A stretch of DNA of 64,000 bases, from the NCBI GenBank assembly GCA_900066355.1, contig FMEL01000012.1, forward strand, positions 70,042 to 134,041, written 5' to 3'. The notes beneath the pieces are model-generated. The model saw nothing but the letters and a program-made list of their open reading frames with translations, was not told the DNA's origin and ran no database searches. How positions within the stretch are numbered: the stretch's first letter is position 1; the number at the start of each line of letters is the position of its first letter. This document shows, piece after piece, positions 37,081 to 45,175 of the stretch. This stretch comes from an uncultured Ruminococcus sp. Its GTDB lineage: Bacteria; Bacillota; Clostridia; Lachnospirales; Lachnospiraceae. Position numbers and translations under genes: made by a program.

Positions 37081-37219
37081 TCGATTTTTGTCGTAAATTA
37101 TTTGTAACCTCATAAAATGACGAAGTTTGTTGTATTTCCGCGAAAATTGCAATAACTCGACAGGATATTATGTAAAGTAAAATGGCAGAAAAAATCCACA
37201 TGCCATACACGGTAAAAAA

Positions 37220-37249
37220 TGTGTATAAACATGTGGATAATGTGGATAA
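37220..37249. promoter_or_regulatory. DnaA-box cluster B
   Basis: Boxes TGTGTATAA (37220-37228), TGTGGATAA (37232-37240) and TGTGGATAA (37241-37249) all match TTATNCACA in the reverse sense. They end at the 3' end of murC. About 140 bases of AT-rich DNA separate them from cluster A. Confidence 0.75.
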
Positions 37250-37250
37250 C

Positions 37251-38630
37251 TTATTTGCCAAGGAGCTGTTCGCCAATGTTTACAACGTCTCCGGCACCCA
37301 TAGTTATCAACAGGTCACCCTGTGTACAATTCTCAAGTAAAAAGTTTTCAATCTCATCGAAAGTCGGGAAATATTCGCACGGAGTGCCGAGTTCCCGGAT
37401 CTGTTTCTGAAGATCAGCGGAGGAGATGCCGAGGTTATCGGTCTCACGGGCTGCATAAATATCTGCAAGGACTACGTGGTCTGCCAGTGTCAGAGCCTTT
37501 GCAAATTCCGGAAGCAGAGCTTTCGTACGTGTATAAGTGTGAGGCTGGAAAACACACCAGATTTTTTTGTGTGGATAATTATTTGCTGCATGAAGTGTAG
37601 CCTCGATCTCGGTCGGATGATGTGCATAGTCATCGATGATGGTGACTTCACCGACTTTGCCTTTGTACTGGAAACGACGGTCTGTACCGCCGAAATCTTT
37701 CAGTCCGGCAAAGATCACTTCATTGTCAAGACCAAGAAGTCTTCCTGCTGCGATAGAAGCAAGGGCATTGGATACGTTGTGGATGCCCGGTACTTTCAGA
37801 GAACAGATACCGATATCCGCACCATTATGAAGAACGTGGAACGTCGGATGTCCGAATTCGTCATAAGTGATATCCGAAGCACTGTATTCAGCATCGTGCT
37901 CAAGACCGTAGGTGATCACTTTACATGGAAGATTTTCGGCAACCATTTCGTATTTTGGTGTGTCTGCGTTGATGATGAGTGCACCGTCGGCCGGAAGAAG
38001 CTCGGCAAATTTACGGAAAGAATGACGGATGTCATCAATATCCTTAAAGAAATCCAGATGGTCGGCATCCATATTTAAAATGATTCCAAGCGTCGGGAAA
38101 AAGCTGAGGAAGCTGTTGGTGTATTCACATGCTTCTGTCAGGAAAGTCTCGGACTGTCCGACACGGATATTGCCGCCGATCGCCGGAAGGATACCGCCGA
38201 CGCTGATCGTCGGGTCGCATTCGCCCTTCAGAAGAATGTGTGACAACATGGAAGTAGTTGTGGTCTTTCCATGCGTGCCGGCAACTGCAATAGAAGTGTC
38301 GTAGTTGCGCATGATCTGTCCGAGAAGCTGAGCTCTTGTCAGCATCGGGAGACCTTTTTCCTTCGCACATGCAAATTCCGGGTTGTCCGGATGGATGGCA
38401 GCTGTATAAACAACAACCTGAACAGAATCGGAAATGTTGGAAGCGCGCTGACCGTAGTAGACCTTTGCACCTTTGTTTTCCAGAAGACTGGTCAGGGGGC
38501 TTTTCTTGGAGTCAGAACCGGAAATTGTGAAACCCTCTTCCAGAAGTATTTCAGCAAGTCCGCTCATACTGATGCCGCCAATACCGATAAAATGGATAGA
38601 GAGCGGTTTATGGAAGTCTATCTGATACAT
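37251..38630 (-). CDS. murC: UDP-N-acetylmuramate-L-alanine ligase
   Basis: The 459-residue Mur ligase adds the first amino acid of the peptidoglycan stem. The N-terminal IHFIGIGGISMSGLAEIL, the ATP loop VAGTHGKTTTTSML and central DYAHHPTEI identify it as MurC. The start at 38630 has the complement of AAGGAGA at 38637-38643. A DnaA-box sequence (37570-37578) lies within the coding region. Confidence 0.97.
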   Translation of the reverse strand: MYQIDFHKPLSIHFIGIGGISMSGLAEILLEEGFTISGSDSKKSPLTSLLENKGAKVYYGQRASNISDSVQVVVYTAAIHPDNPEFACAKEKGLPMLTRAQLLGQIMRNYDTSIAVAGTHGKTTTTSMLSHILLKGECDPTISVGGILPAIGGNIRVGQSETFLTEACEYTNSFLSFFPTLGIILNMDADHLDFFKDIDDIRHSFRKFAELLPADGALIINADTPKYEMVAENLPCKVITYGLEHDAEYSASDITYDEFGHPTFHVLHNGADIGICSLKVPGIHNVSNALASIAAGRLLGLDNEVIFAGLKDFGGTDRRFQYKGKVGEVTIIDDYAHHPTEIEATLHAANNYPHKKIWCVFQPHTYTRTKALLPEFAKALTLADHVVLADIYAARETDNLGISSADLQKQIRELGTPCEYFPTFDEIENFLLENCTQGDLLITMGAGDVVNIGEQLLGK

Positions 38631-38911
38631 AATATAATCTCCTTATCTTTAATATTTCTATTATAACGCGGCCGGCTAAAAATGAAAAGTGTTACTTTTG
38701 GGGGTATTACTGTGCATTTGTTCTGAAACAGAATGACAAAAATTGTCGAAAATGCACATGAAAACAAACATATTGAAACAGTATGAAACAAAAACGTGTG
38801 CAATAGATATAAAAAAAACGAAATACTCACAAATAATTTGTAAAAAATGTTCACTAATATTGGGAAGTATGGTATAATGGAACATCATAATATACAAGAG
38901 GTGATTGCGTG
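38631..38911. promoter_or_regulatory. Divergent murC/glgC promoter region
   Basis: The plus strand carries an extended -10 TGGTATAAT ending at 38878, with a weak -35 (TTCACT), ahead of glgC. The minus strand has TATAAT (complement at 38660-38665) ahead of murC. The rest is AT-rich with no open frame worth calling. Confidence 0.5.
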
Positions 38912-40189
38912 ATGATGAAGAAAGAAATGATTGCCATGCTTTTGGCTGGCGGTCAGGGCAGCAGACTGGGCGTATTGACACAAAAAGTAGCAAAACCAGC
39001 AGTCGCTTTTGGAGGGAAATATCGTATTATTGATTTTCCGTTGAGTAACTGTATTAATTCAGGAATCGATACAGTCGGTGTTCTGACACAGTATCAGCCA
39101 CTACGGCTGAACACCCATATCGGCATTGGTATTCCGTGGGATCTGGACAGAAACGAAGGCGGCGTGACCGTACTTCCTCCATATGAAAAGAGTACCAACA
39201 GCGAATGGTATACCGGAACGGCCAATGCGATTTTTCAGAATCTGGATTATATGCAGCAGTACAATCCGGATTACGTACTGATTCTCTCGGGAGATCATAT
39301 TTATAAAATGGATTACGAAGTCATGCTGGATTATCACAAGGCAAATAAGGCAGATGTAACGATTGCCTGTATGCCGGTTCCGATAGAAGAAGCAAGCCGC
39401 TTCGGGATCATGGTTACAGATGAGACAGGGCGTGTGACGGAGTTTGAGGAGAAACCGGAGAAACCAAGCAGCAACCTTGCTTCCATGGGTATCTACATAT
39501 TCAGCTGGCCGGTGCTCAAAGAAGCACTGATCGCACTGAAAGACCAGAGTAATTGCGATTTTGGCAAGCATATCCTTCCTTATTGTAAAGATAAAGGACA
39601 GAGGCTGTTTGCCTACGAATATAATGGCTACTGGAAAGATGTCGGTACACTGGGATCTTACTGGGAAGCAAATATGGAACTGATCGATATCATTCCGGAA
39701 TTCAATCTGTACGAAGAATTCTGGAAAATCTATACAAAGGGAGACATCATTCCGCCGCAGTATATTGCAGGGGATGCAGTGACGGATCAGTGCCTGATCG
39801 GAGAAGGCGCCGAGATCTATGGTGAAGTACACCATTCCGTGATCGGACCGAACGTAGTGATCGGCAGGGGCACCGTCGTGAGGGATTCGATCATCATGCG
39901 TAATTCACAGATCGGAGAAGATACCGTCCTTGATAAGGCAATCGTAGCAGAGGATGTTGTAATCGGAAATAAAGTTACACTGGGCTTCGGAGAAGAAGCT
40001 GCAAACGTACTGAAACCGGCAGTTTATGCATTTGGTCTGGCGACAGTCGGAGAACGGAGTGTAATTCCTGATAATGTACAAATAGGCAGAAACACTGCCA
40101 TATCCGGAGTGACTACAGCAGAAGATTATCCGGGAGGAATCCTGGAGAGCGGACAGGTGATCAAAGCAAAGGATGGTGAGCAGGCATGA
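38912..40189 (+). CDS. glgC: Glucose-1-phosphate adenylyltransferase
   Basis: The 425-residue enzyme makes ADP-glucose for glycogen. It has the nucleotidyltransferase start LLAGGQGSRLGVLT, the pyrophosphorylase region PAVAFGGKYRIIDF, the catalytic SGDHIYKMDY, and a C-terminal left-handed beta-helix (IGEGAEIYGEVHHSVIG). ATG at 38912 is taken as the start, with GAGGTG ending at 38903. A GTG at 38909 and an ATG at 38915 are alternatives. Its stop overlaps the start of glgD. Confidence 0.96.
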   Translation: MMKKEMIAMLLAGGQGSRLGVLTQKVAKPAVAFGGKYRIIDFPLSNCINSGIDTVGVLTQYQPLRLNTHIGIGIPWDLDRNEGGVTVLPPYEKSTNSEWYTGTANAIFQNLDYMQQYNPDYVLILSGDHIYKMDYEVMLDYHKANKADVTIACMPVPIEEASRFGIMVTDETGRVTEFEEKPEKPSSNLASMGIYIFSWPVLKEALIALKDQSNCDFGKHILPYCKDKGQRLFAYEYNGYWKDVGTLGSYWEANMELIDIIPEFNLYEEFWKIYTKGDIIPPQYIAGDAVTDQCLIGEGAEIYGEVHHSVIGPNVVIGRGTVVRDSIIMRNSQIGEDTVLDKAIVAEDVVIGNKVTLGFGEEAANVLKPAVYAFGLATVGERSVIPDNVQIGRNTAISGVTTAEDYPGGILESGQVIKAKDGEQA

Positions 40190-41304
40190 GAGCAATAGGT
40201 ATTATTCTGGCTGGCGGAAACAACAGCCGCATGAGAGAACTGTCGGACAAGAGAGCTATCGCGGCAATGCCTGTAGCGGGAAGCTACCGCAGCATTGATT
40301 TTGCACTAAGTAATATGGCGAATTCTCATATTCAGAAGGTCGCTGTACTGACACAGTACAATGCCCGTTCTTTGAATGAACATTTAAGTTCCTCGAAATG
40401 GTGGGATTTCGGACGTAAACAGGGAGGTCTGTTTGTATTTACACCTACGATTACGAAGGACAACAGCCTGTGGTATCAGGGAACGGCAGATGCCATCTAT
40501 CAGAACATTGATTTCCTGAAACAAAGTCATGAACCATATGTAGTTATCGCATCCGGTGACTGTATATACCGGATGGATTATAATAAAGTGCTTGAGTATC
40601 ATATCGCAAAGCGTGCGGATATCACGGTAGTCTGCACTACCTGTGAAGATCAGACAGAAGTCGAGCGTTTTGGCGTGGTACGTATGAATGATGACGGCAG
40701 GATCGTAGAATTTGAAGAAAAACCGATTGTTTCTTCTTATAATACAATCTCTACAGGTATCTACGTAGTAAGAAGAAGACAGCTGATTGAGCTTCTGGAG
40801 CGTGCGGCACTTGAGGGCAGACGTGATTTTGTAAACGATATTCTGATCCGTTACAAAAATCTCAAGAGAATCTACGGATACAAGACAGATGCTTACTGGA
40901 GCAATATTTCTACCGTGGAAGCATATTATCGTACCAACATGGCTTTCCTGCGTCCGGATATCCGCAACTATTTCTTCAGACAGGAGCCGTCGATCAAGAC
41001 CAAGATCGATGACCTTCCACCAGCTAAATACAATCAGGGGGCAATTGTTAAGAACAGTCTTGTTTCAAGTGGTTCGATCATCAATGGAATCGTCGAGAAT
41101 TCTGTTTTGTTTAAGGATGTCTATGTAGGCGACAACTGTGTGATCAGGAATTCTGTGATTCTGAATAATGTTTATATTGGGGACAATACACGTATCGAGA
41201 ACTGTATTGTTGAGAGCAGGGATACCATTCGTGCAAATTCCTGCTACTGCGGCGAAGATGGGATTAAAATCGTCGTTGAGAAAAATGAGAGATACGCATT
41301 ATAA
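40186..41304 (+). CDS. glgD: GlgD, ADP-glucose pyrophosphorylase partner subunit
   Basis: The 372-residue GlgC paralogue has the same fold (IILAGGNNSRMRELS, SGDCIYRMDY and a beta-helix end), but the catalytic loop is altered, as in GlgD subunits that modulate GlgC in Firmicutes. It begins at the ATGA overlap with glgC, so the two should be made in equal amounts as a hetero-oligomer. Confidence 0.93.
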   Translation: MRAIGIILAGGNNSRMRELSDKRAIAAMPVAGSYRSIDFALSNMANSHIQKVAVLTQYNARSLNEHLSSSKWWDFGRKQGGLFVFTPTITKDNSLWYQGTADAIYQNIDFLKQSHEPYVVIASGDCIYRMDYNKVLEYHIAKRADITVVCTTCEDQTEVERFGVVRMNDDGRIVEFEEKPIVSSYNTISTGIYVVRRRQLIELLERAALEGRRDFVNDILIRYKNLKRIYGYKTDAYWSNISTVEAYYRTNMAFLRPDIRNYFFRQEPSIKTKIDDLPPAKYNQGAIVKNSLVSSGSIINGIVENSVLFKDVYVGDNCVIRNSVILNNVYIGDNTRIENCIVESRDTIRANSCYCGEDGIKIVVEKNERYAL

Positions 41305-41347
41305 TGCGAACTCATAAATGCGTATGAAAATGAAAGGGGCAGACACG

Positions 41348-41638
41348 ATGAATATTACAGACGTACGTGTAAGAAAAGTAGCAAAAGAAGGAAAGATGAA
41401 AGCAGTTGTTTCTATCACGATTGATGAGGAATTTGTAGTTCATGATATCAAAGTAATCGAAGGCGAAAAAGGACTGTTTATCGCTATGCCGAGCCGCAAG
41501 GCTACAGACGGAGAGTACAGAGACATTGCACATCCGATCAATTCCGGTACGAGAGACATGATCCAGAAACTGATCCTCGGTAAATACCAGGAGATGCTGG
41601 ATGTAGAGCCTGCTGAAGCAGTGGAAGCAGTAGAGTAA
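41348..41638 (+). CDS. spoVG: SpoVG, RNA-binding regulator
   Basis: The 96-residue protein begins MNITDVRVRKVAKEGKMKA and contains VHDIKVIEG, GLFIAMPSRK and DIAHPI, which match SpoVG throughout. SpoVG binds nucleic acid and affects septation and sporulation. The ATG at 41348 with AAAGGGG is preferred to an upstream in-frame ATG at 41318. It follows glgD by 43 bases and may be co-transcribed. Confidence 0.95.
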   Translation: MNITDVRVRKVAKEGKMKAVVSITIDEEFVVHDIKVIEGEKGLFIAMPSRKATDGEYRDIAHPINSGTRDMIQKLILGKYQEMLDVEPAEAVEAVE

Positions 41639-41706
41639 ACCGAAACAGCATGTATGGGTTGGGATTAAATAAAGAAAATACAAAAACAATAAAATAAAGA
41701 GAAGGT

Positions 41707-41771
41707 ATGCCCGGATGGAGAAAATCACTTACAATTGAAGTGAGAGATGTTTCCCGTCCGGGTATTTTTTT
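41707..41771 (+). terminator. Terminator after spoVG
   Basis: ATGCCCGGATGG...CCCGTCCGGGTAT form the outer stem, and ATCACTT/AAGTGA form an inner stem. A run of seven T follows. Confidence 0.8.
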
Positions 41772-41812
41772 ACGTTATAGAATATTACTCCGTAATGTTC
41801 CAATAACGTAAA
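41771..41812. repeat. Dispersed palindromic repeat, copy 1
   Basis: An almost complete palindrome: TTACGTTAT...ATAACGTAA as outer arms and GAATATTAC-TCC-GTAATGTTC as inner arms. Its right half (ATTACTCCGTAATGTTCC then AATAACGTA) recurs at 47256 with two base changes. It does not code for protein. Confidence 0.7.
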
Positions 41813-41953
41813 AAAGCTCCACGAGGATGCGATTAGATGCAATATGTGGAAAATTATAAATGTGATTGGCATGTTGATACTGATCGGAGGTGCTTGTGTT
41901 AGAACAGTGTCGGTATGTTGACTTTGGTTTGAGTTAGTCAAACCAGAATCATC

Positions 41954-42117
41954 TGACTCCCACCTCTGTAGGTGGCGAGCAACAAATCAGTATCAGTGGT
42001 GGGAGTCAATCCCCCATCTGATATAGCCTCCGGCAGGAGTGTAGAGATGCGTAGAAGAAGTATGTTATGCATTGCGTGACGCGCATCTCGCAACAAGAAT
42101 GCTGAGGCATTTTTGAA
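41954..42117. repeat. 164-bp structured direct repeat, copy 1
   Basis: The 164-base unit is repeated in the same orientation at 42432-42595 with about eight differences (95% identity by eye). It contains inverted repeats: GACTCCCACC/GGTGGGAGTC, CCACCT/AGGTGG, GAGATGCG/CGCATCTC and AATGC/GCATT. A run-on frame on the minus strand is an artefact. No transposase is associated. Confidence 0.9.
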
Positions 42118-42127
42118 AATGAACGAA

Positions 42128-42163
42128 AAAAACACCGAAAACCTTATTTCTAAAGTTTTCGGC
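42128..42163 (-). terminator. Terminator of tRNA-Pro
   Basis: On the minus strand, CCGAAAAC and GTTTTCGG form a stem 17 bases after the tRNA 3' end, followed by a run of seven T. Confidence 0.85.
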
Positions 42164-42178
42164 GCCCCTACCAAGTAG

Positions 42179-42252
42179 TCGAAGTGACAGGATTTGAACC
42201 TGCGGCCTCTGCGTCCCGAACGCAGCGCTCTACCAAACTGAGCCACACTTCG
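42179..42252 (-). tRNA. tRNA-Pro (anticodon CGG)
   Basis: Read on the minus strand, the acceptor stem is CGAAGTG/CACTTCG with discriminator A, the D arm is GCTC/GAGC, the anticodon stem is CTGCG/CGCAG around TTCGGGA (anticodon CGG, reading CCG), and the T arm is GCAGG TTCAAAT CCTGT. CCA is not encoded. The gene lies between two copies of a 164-base direct repeat. Confidence 0.95.
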
Positions 42253-42288
42253 TTATTTAATTTTGCTTCGTCGCTTGACGCAAGACAT

Positions 42289-42317
42289 ATTATATTATAG
42301 TGAAATACAAATGTCAA
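42289..42317 (-). promoter_or_regulatory. Promoter of tRNA-Pro
   Basis: On the minus strand TTGACA (complement at 42312-42317) and TATAAT (complement at 42289-42294) are 17 bases apart, a consensus promoter 37 bases before the tRNA. Confidence 0.85.
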
Positions 42318-42431
42318 CAACTTTTTTGAGATTTTTTTAAAAAAATTTAAAAATATATTCAACGTAGGTTTTAACGGTGTTCTTTCTTGCAAACGAGTAC
42401 ATAATACGTTATATTTATATCAGATGTGAAA

Positions 42432-42595
42432 TGACTCCCACCTCTGCAGGTGGCGAGCAACAAATCAGTATCAGTGGTGGGAGTCAATCCCCCATCTGAT
42501 ATAGCCTCCGGCAGGATTGCAGAGATGCGCAGAAGAAGTATGTCATGCATTGCATGACGCGCATCTCGCAACAAGAATGCCGAGGCATTCTTGAA
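42432..42595. repeat. 164-bp structured direct repeat, copy 2
   Basis: The second copy of the unit at 41954. Here a further outer stem is complete: ATATCAGATG at 42417-42426 pairs with CATCTGATAT inside the unit (42493-42502), enclosing the GACTCCCACC/GGTGGGAGTC stem. Differences from copy 1 are mostly T/C changes. It lies directly upstream of the PduB-like gene. Confidence 0.9.
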
Positions 42596-42651
42596 CAAAG
42601 ATCTGTTCCTGATGATTCAATATGAATATCAGAACAGAAAGGAGTTTTTTC

Positions 42652-43368
42652 ATGATTGATGTAAAAAGTATCAGTACACATTGTACACGGACAGAATTTG
42701 TGGGAACCACCGTTCTTGATACGATCGGACTGGTGATTTCCGGAATTGATGATACATTATTAAAAGAAATGAATGTGGGTACCAAATATCATGCGCTCGG
42801 ACTGTTCAGCTCAAGGACGGGAGCCGCAGGACAGATCACAGCGATTGATGATGCAGTAAAAGCAACCAACACAGATGTGCTTTCCATTGAATTCCCGCGT
42901 GATACCAAAGGCTGGGGCGGTCACGGAAACTATATTGTGATTGGCGGAAATGATGTTTCGGATGTGCGCCATGCGATTGAACTGGCACTGGAACTTACAA
43001 AGAAAAATGCCGGTGAACTTTATATCAGCGAATCAGGGCATCTGGAGTTTACCTACTCCGCAAGTGCAGGCGCTGCATTACAGAAAGCATTTCATGCAGT
43101 ACCCGGCGAAGCGTTCGGATTCATGGCAGGCTCCCCGGCTGCAATCGGCCTTGTGATGGCGGACACCGCAATGAAGGCATCCGCAGTAAATATTACCTGC
43201 TATATGACCCCGAGCATCGGAACCAGTCATTCCAATGAAGTGATCCTCGGTATCTCCGGTGATGCCAGTGCAGTTAAGGCGGCTGTACTTGAGGCTCGCC
43301 AGGTTGGACTGGAGCTTCTGATCGGCATGGGTTCCTATCCGGAAATCCCGGGCACACCATATCTCTAA
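42652..43368 (+). CDS. PduB-like bacterial microcompartment shell protein
   Basis: The 238-residue protein is a double-BMC-domain (trimeric) shell protein of the PduB/EtuB type. Matches run through the whole length: FVGTTVLDTIGLVI, FSSRTGAAGQI, DAVKATNTDVLSIEFPRDTK, GGNDVSDVRHAIELAL, GTSHSNEVILGISGD. No other shell, diol dehydratase or ethanolamine gene is in the window. The start has AAAGGAG at 42638-42644. It may complement a microcompartment encoded elsewhere or have a separate role. Confidence 0.9.
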   Translation: MIDVKSISTHCTRTEFVGTTVLDTIGLVISGIDDTLLKEMNVGTKYHALGLFSSRTGAAGQITAIDDAVKATNTDVLSIEFPRDTKGWGGHGNYIVIGGNDVSDVRHAIELALELTKKNAGELYISESGHLEFTYSASAGAALQKAFHAVPGEAFGFMAGSPAAIGLVMADTAMKASAVNITCYMTPSIGTSHSNEVILGISGDASAVKAAVLEARQVGLELLIGMGSYPEIPGTPYL

Positions 43369-43382
43369 AATAACGTAACGCA

Positions 43383-43413
43383 AAACAGCAGACCTTCATG
43401 GCCTGCTGTTTTT
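43383..43413. terminator. Terminator between PduB-like and 3D-domain genes
   Basis: ACAGCAG and CTGCTGT form the stem around CCTTCATGG, followed by TTTTT on the plus strand. The minus strand has A/T flanks too, so it may serve both convergent genes. Confidence 0.8.
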
Positions 43414-43455
43414 ATGCCAAAGTGGCAAGTTCTCTGTATATATTAAAATTCCCCT

Positions 43456-44760
43456 TTAGTTTAACTGGTACACATCTGCATACTGTAATCCGAAGCTCAG
43501 TGCCTCGCTATGGCTGCCGCAGTAAATATCAACATGTCCATAAGGAGTTCCAAGGTCTTCTACGGTATAAACGGTACCATTGATCAGAAGCTGTGTTCCA
43601 AAAGGTACACCAGCCATCGCTACGGTATGTCCTGCTGTTGGCATAACACCGCTTGCTGTTGCATTTCCTGCTGTTCCGCAGCACTGTGCGCAGTTACAAT
43701 ATCCTGTCAGCATAAAGTTTCCAAGGTATTTTCCCTGGCTGGAAGAACCGGAATCGGAAGAACTGCTGTCAGAACTGTCTGAAGATGTGTCCTCAGCAGA
43801 TGAAGTATCCGCAGATGTATCATCTGAAGTGCTGCTGTCTTCTGCGCTGGATGTATCCTCCGTCGCATCAGAAGATTCAGAGCTGCTATCGTCTGTAGAA
43901 ATTTCTTCTGCATCTGTTGTCGCTTCCTCAGAACTGTCGCCTTCATCAGCTGCATCAGTATCTTCTGTCTGAGCTGCTGCCTGAGCCGCTTCTGCCGCAG
44001 CTTCCTCTGCTGCACGTTCCTGCTCTGCCTGTTCCATCAGCTGTGAAATGCTGCTGTCAGCGCTGTTTACCTGTGCCATCAGTGCGCTTGCCTCATCCTG
44101 ACTTGCACTGATCTGGTTTACATAGGAACTGATATTATCGCTGGTAGTGGATACCAGATTCTGAACTTCCTGCTGTTTGGAGCTTTTTTCTGTCAGAAGA
44201 TTGCTGATAGAAGTAGATTCTTCTTCCACCTGTGCCTCCTGGGTTTTAATTGCTTCCTGTGTTTCTTCATATTTCTTAAGCATATTTCTGTCATATGTAG
44301 AAATAGATGCGATGTTGTTTGCTTCGTTTAAGAAATCAGAAAGATTATTTGAAGAAAGAAGAAGCTCAAGCATTGTGCTTCCACCATTTTCGTACATATA
44401 TTTAATACGGATCTTCATGGCTTCATACTGATCCTGTGCATCCTGCTTTGCTTTTTCAAGCTCTGCCTGCACGTTTTTCAGCTCTTCTTCTTTTTCAGCG
44501 GCTTCCACGCTGAGCTGTGAAATACTGTCTGTAAGTTCTGTATATTGAGTATTTAGTTCTGACAGGTAAGATTCAAGCTCCTGTTTCTTGCTTTCCAGGT
44601 CACTGATGTTCGCCTGTGCCTCGGCAAGTCCCGCCTGCGCCTCCTGCTTCTGTTCCTGTGCTGCTGCAATCTGATCTTCTGTGGAAGCAAATACGGTTGT
44701 TCCCATAGATATGGTCACTGCACATGCAAGAAGCAGTGAAAGAACTTTTTTGCTTTTCAT
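43456..44760 (-). CDS. Secreted coiled-coil protein with C-terminal 3D domain
   Basis: The 434-residue protein has a signal peptide (KSKKVLSLLLACAVTISMG), a PcsB-like coiled coil (about 27-250), a very Ser/Asp/Glu/Thr-rich linker (about 265-350) and a C-terminal 3D (double-psi beta-barrel) domain. The domain has GNFMLTGYCNCAQCCG, TASGVMPTAGHTVA and DLGTPYGHVDIY, with the Asp residues of the presumed lytic site. It probably remodels peptidoglycan. The start at 44760 has the complement of AAGAGGTG at 44769-44776. The longer upstream frame is not supported. Confidence 0.85.
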   Translation of the reverse strand: MKSKKVLSLLLACAVTISMGTTVFASTEDQIAAAQEQKQEAQAGLAEAQANISDLESKKQELESYLSELNTQYTELTDSISQLSVEAAEKEEELKNVQAELEKAKQDAQDQYEAMKIRIKYMYENGGSTMLELLLSSNNLSDFLNEANNIASISTYDRNMLKKYEETQEAIKTQEAQVEEESTSISNLLTEKSSKQQEVQNLVSTTSDNISSYVNQISASQDEASALMAQVNSADSSISQLMEQAEQERAAEEAAAEAAQAAAQTEDTDAADEGDSSEEATTDAEEISTDDSSSESSDATEDTSSAEDSSTSDDTSADTSSAEDTSSDSSDSSSSDSGSSSQGKYLGNFMLTGYCNCAQCCGTAGNATASGVMPTAGHTVAMAGVPFGTQLLINGTVYTVEDLGTPYGHVDIYCGSHSEALSFGLQYADVYQLN

Positions 44761-45175
44761 AAAATAACACCTCTTAAATATTTTGTACGCTAAGTATAAC
44801 ACATTTTCGCAAATAATCAACACTTTCATTTTGATTTTGTAACAAACATGTAACATTTCGTGCCTTAAACACATATTTCACAGCAGAATGCCCCATGGAA
44901 ATTCCAAATTATTACAAAAACATTTCATTTTCCAATCAAAATTCAAATTACAGGAGAAGCAGAGTGCATGCCGGGGAAGGTAGTCAGCAAGACACTGGCG
45001 CAGAACGATGCAGTAAGTGTGACATTATTTGCATTTGAAAAAGGCGGGGAGACCGGATGATTCCGGTTCCGTATTATATTGCTAAAAAGTACTAAATATC
45101 TACTGGTAAGATTGATGATTTACTGGTATAATATACAAAAATGTGTGCGTATATTCATTCAGAGGGGTGTCTGAC
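44761..45175. other. Intergenic stretch with cupin remnant and promoter
   Basis: About 415 bases without an intact gene. Besides the cupin remnant it holds an extended -10 TGGTATAAT ending at 45132 for the downstream diguanylate cyclase. TACTGGTA occurs twice, 20 bases apart (45101 and 45121), overlapping the -35 and -10 region, and could be a regulator site. Confidence 0.5.
44968..45060 (+). pseudogene. Remnant of a cupin-domain protein
   Basis: A 30-codon frame gives MPGKVVSKTLAQNDAVSVTL then FAFEKGGETG and stop. The VVSKTLAQNDAVSVTLFAF segment is the N-terminal part of small cupin proteins of this family, where a metal-binding barrel normally follows. Nothing of that barrel remains: the frame ends and a different context begins after base 45060. 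It is taken as a decayed or deleted gene. Confidence 0.55.

Larger units (their letters stand above)
36902..37250. other. Gene-free interval between murC and the dnaD-like gene
   Basis: This 349-base, AT-rich stretch contains five perfect DnaA boxes in two clusters and no credible open frame. No clear promoter for the leftward dnaD-dnaI-prs genes was found, though one must lie here if murC transcription does not read through. Confidence 0.7.

Noticed and set aside
37055..37249. Reading the TGTGGATAA runs as a CRISPR array
   Set aside because: The units are 9 bases with no regular spacers. They match DnaA boxes.
36902..37276. N-terminal extension of the DnaD-like protein
   Set aside because: It would translate the DnaA-box region into a Ser/Thr/Leu-repetitive peptide without similarity to DnaD.
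41938..42392. Two minus-strand frames of 102 and 74 codons across the tRNA
   Set aside because: They are translations of tRNA-Pro and the structured repeat (a run beginning MAQFGRALRSGRRG is a common artefact of tRNA genes) and have no ribosome site or conserved domain.
41954..42595. Insertion sequence or integrated element using the tRNA as attachment site
   Set aside because: No transposase or integrase frame is present, and the duplicated units flank the tRNA rather than duplicate its end.
42371..42785. Minus-strand frames within repeat copy 2 and the start of the PduB-like gene
   Set aside because: They arise from the repeat and from the reverse of a well-supported gene.
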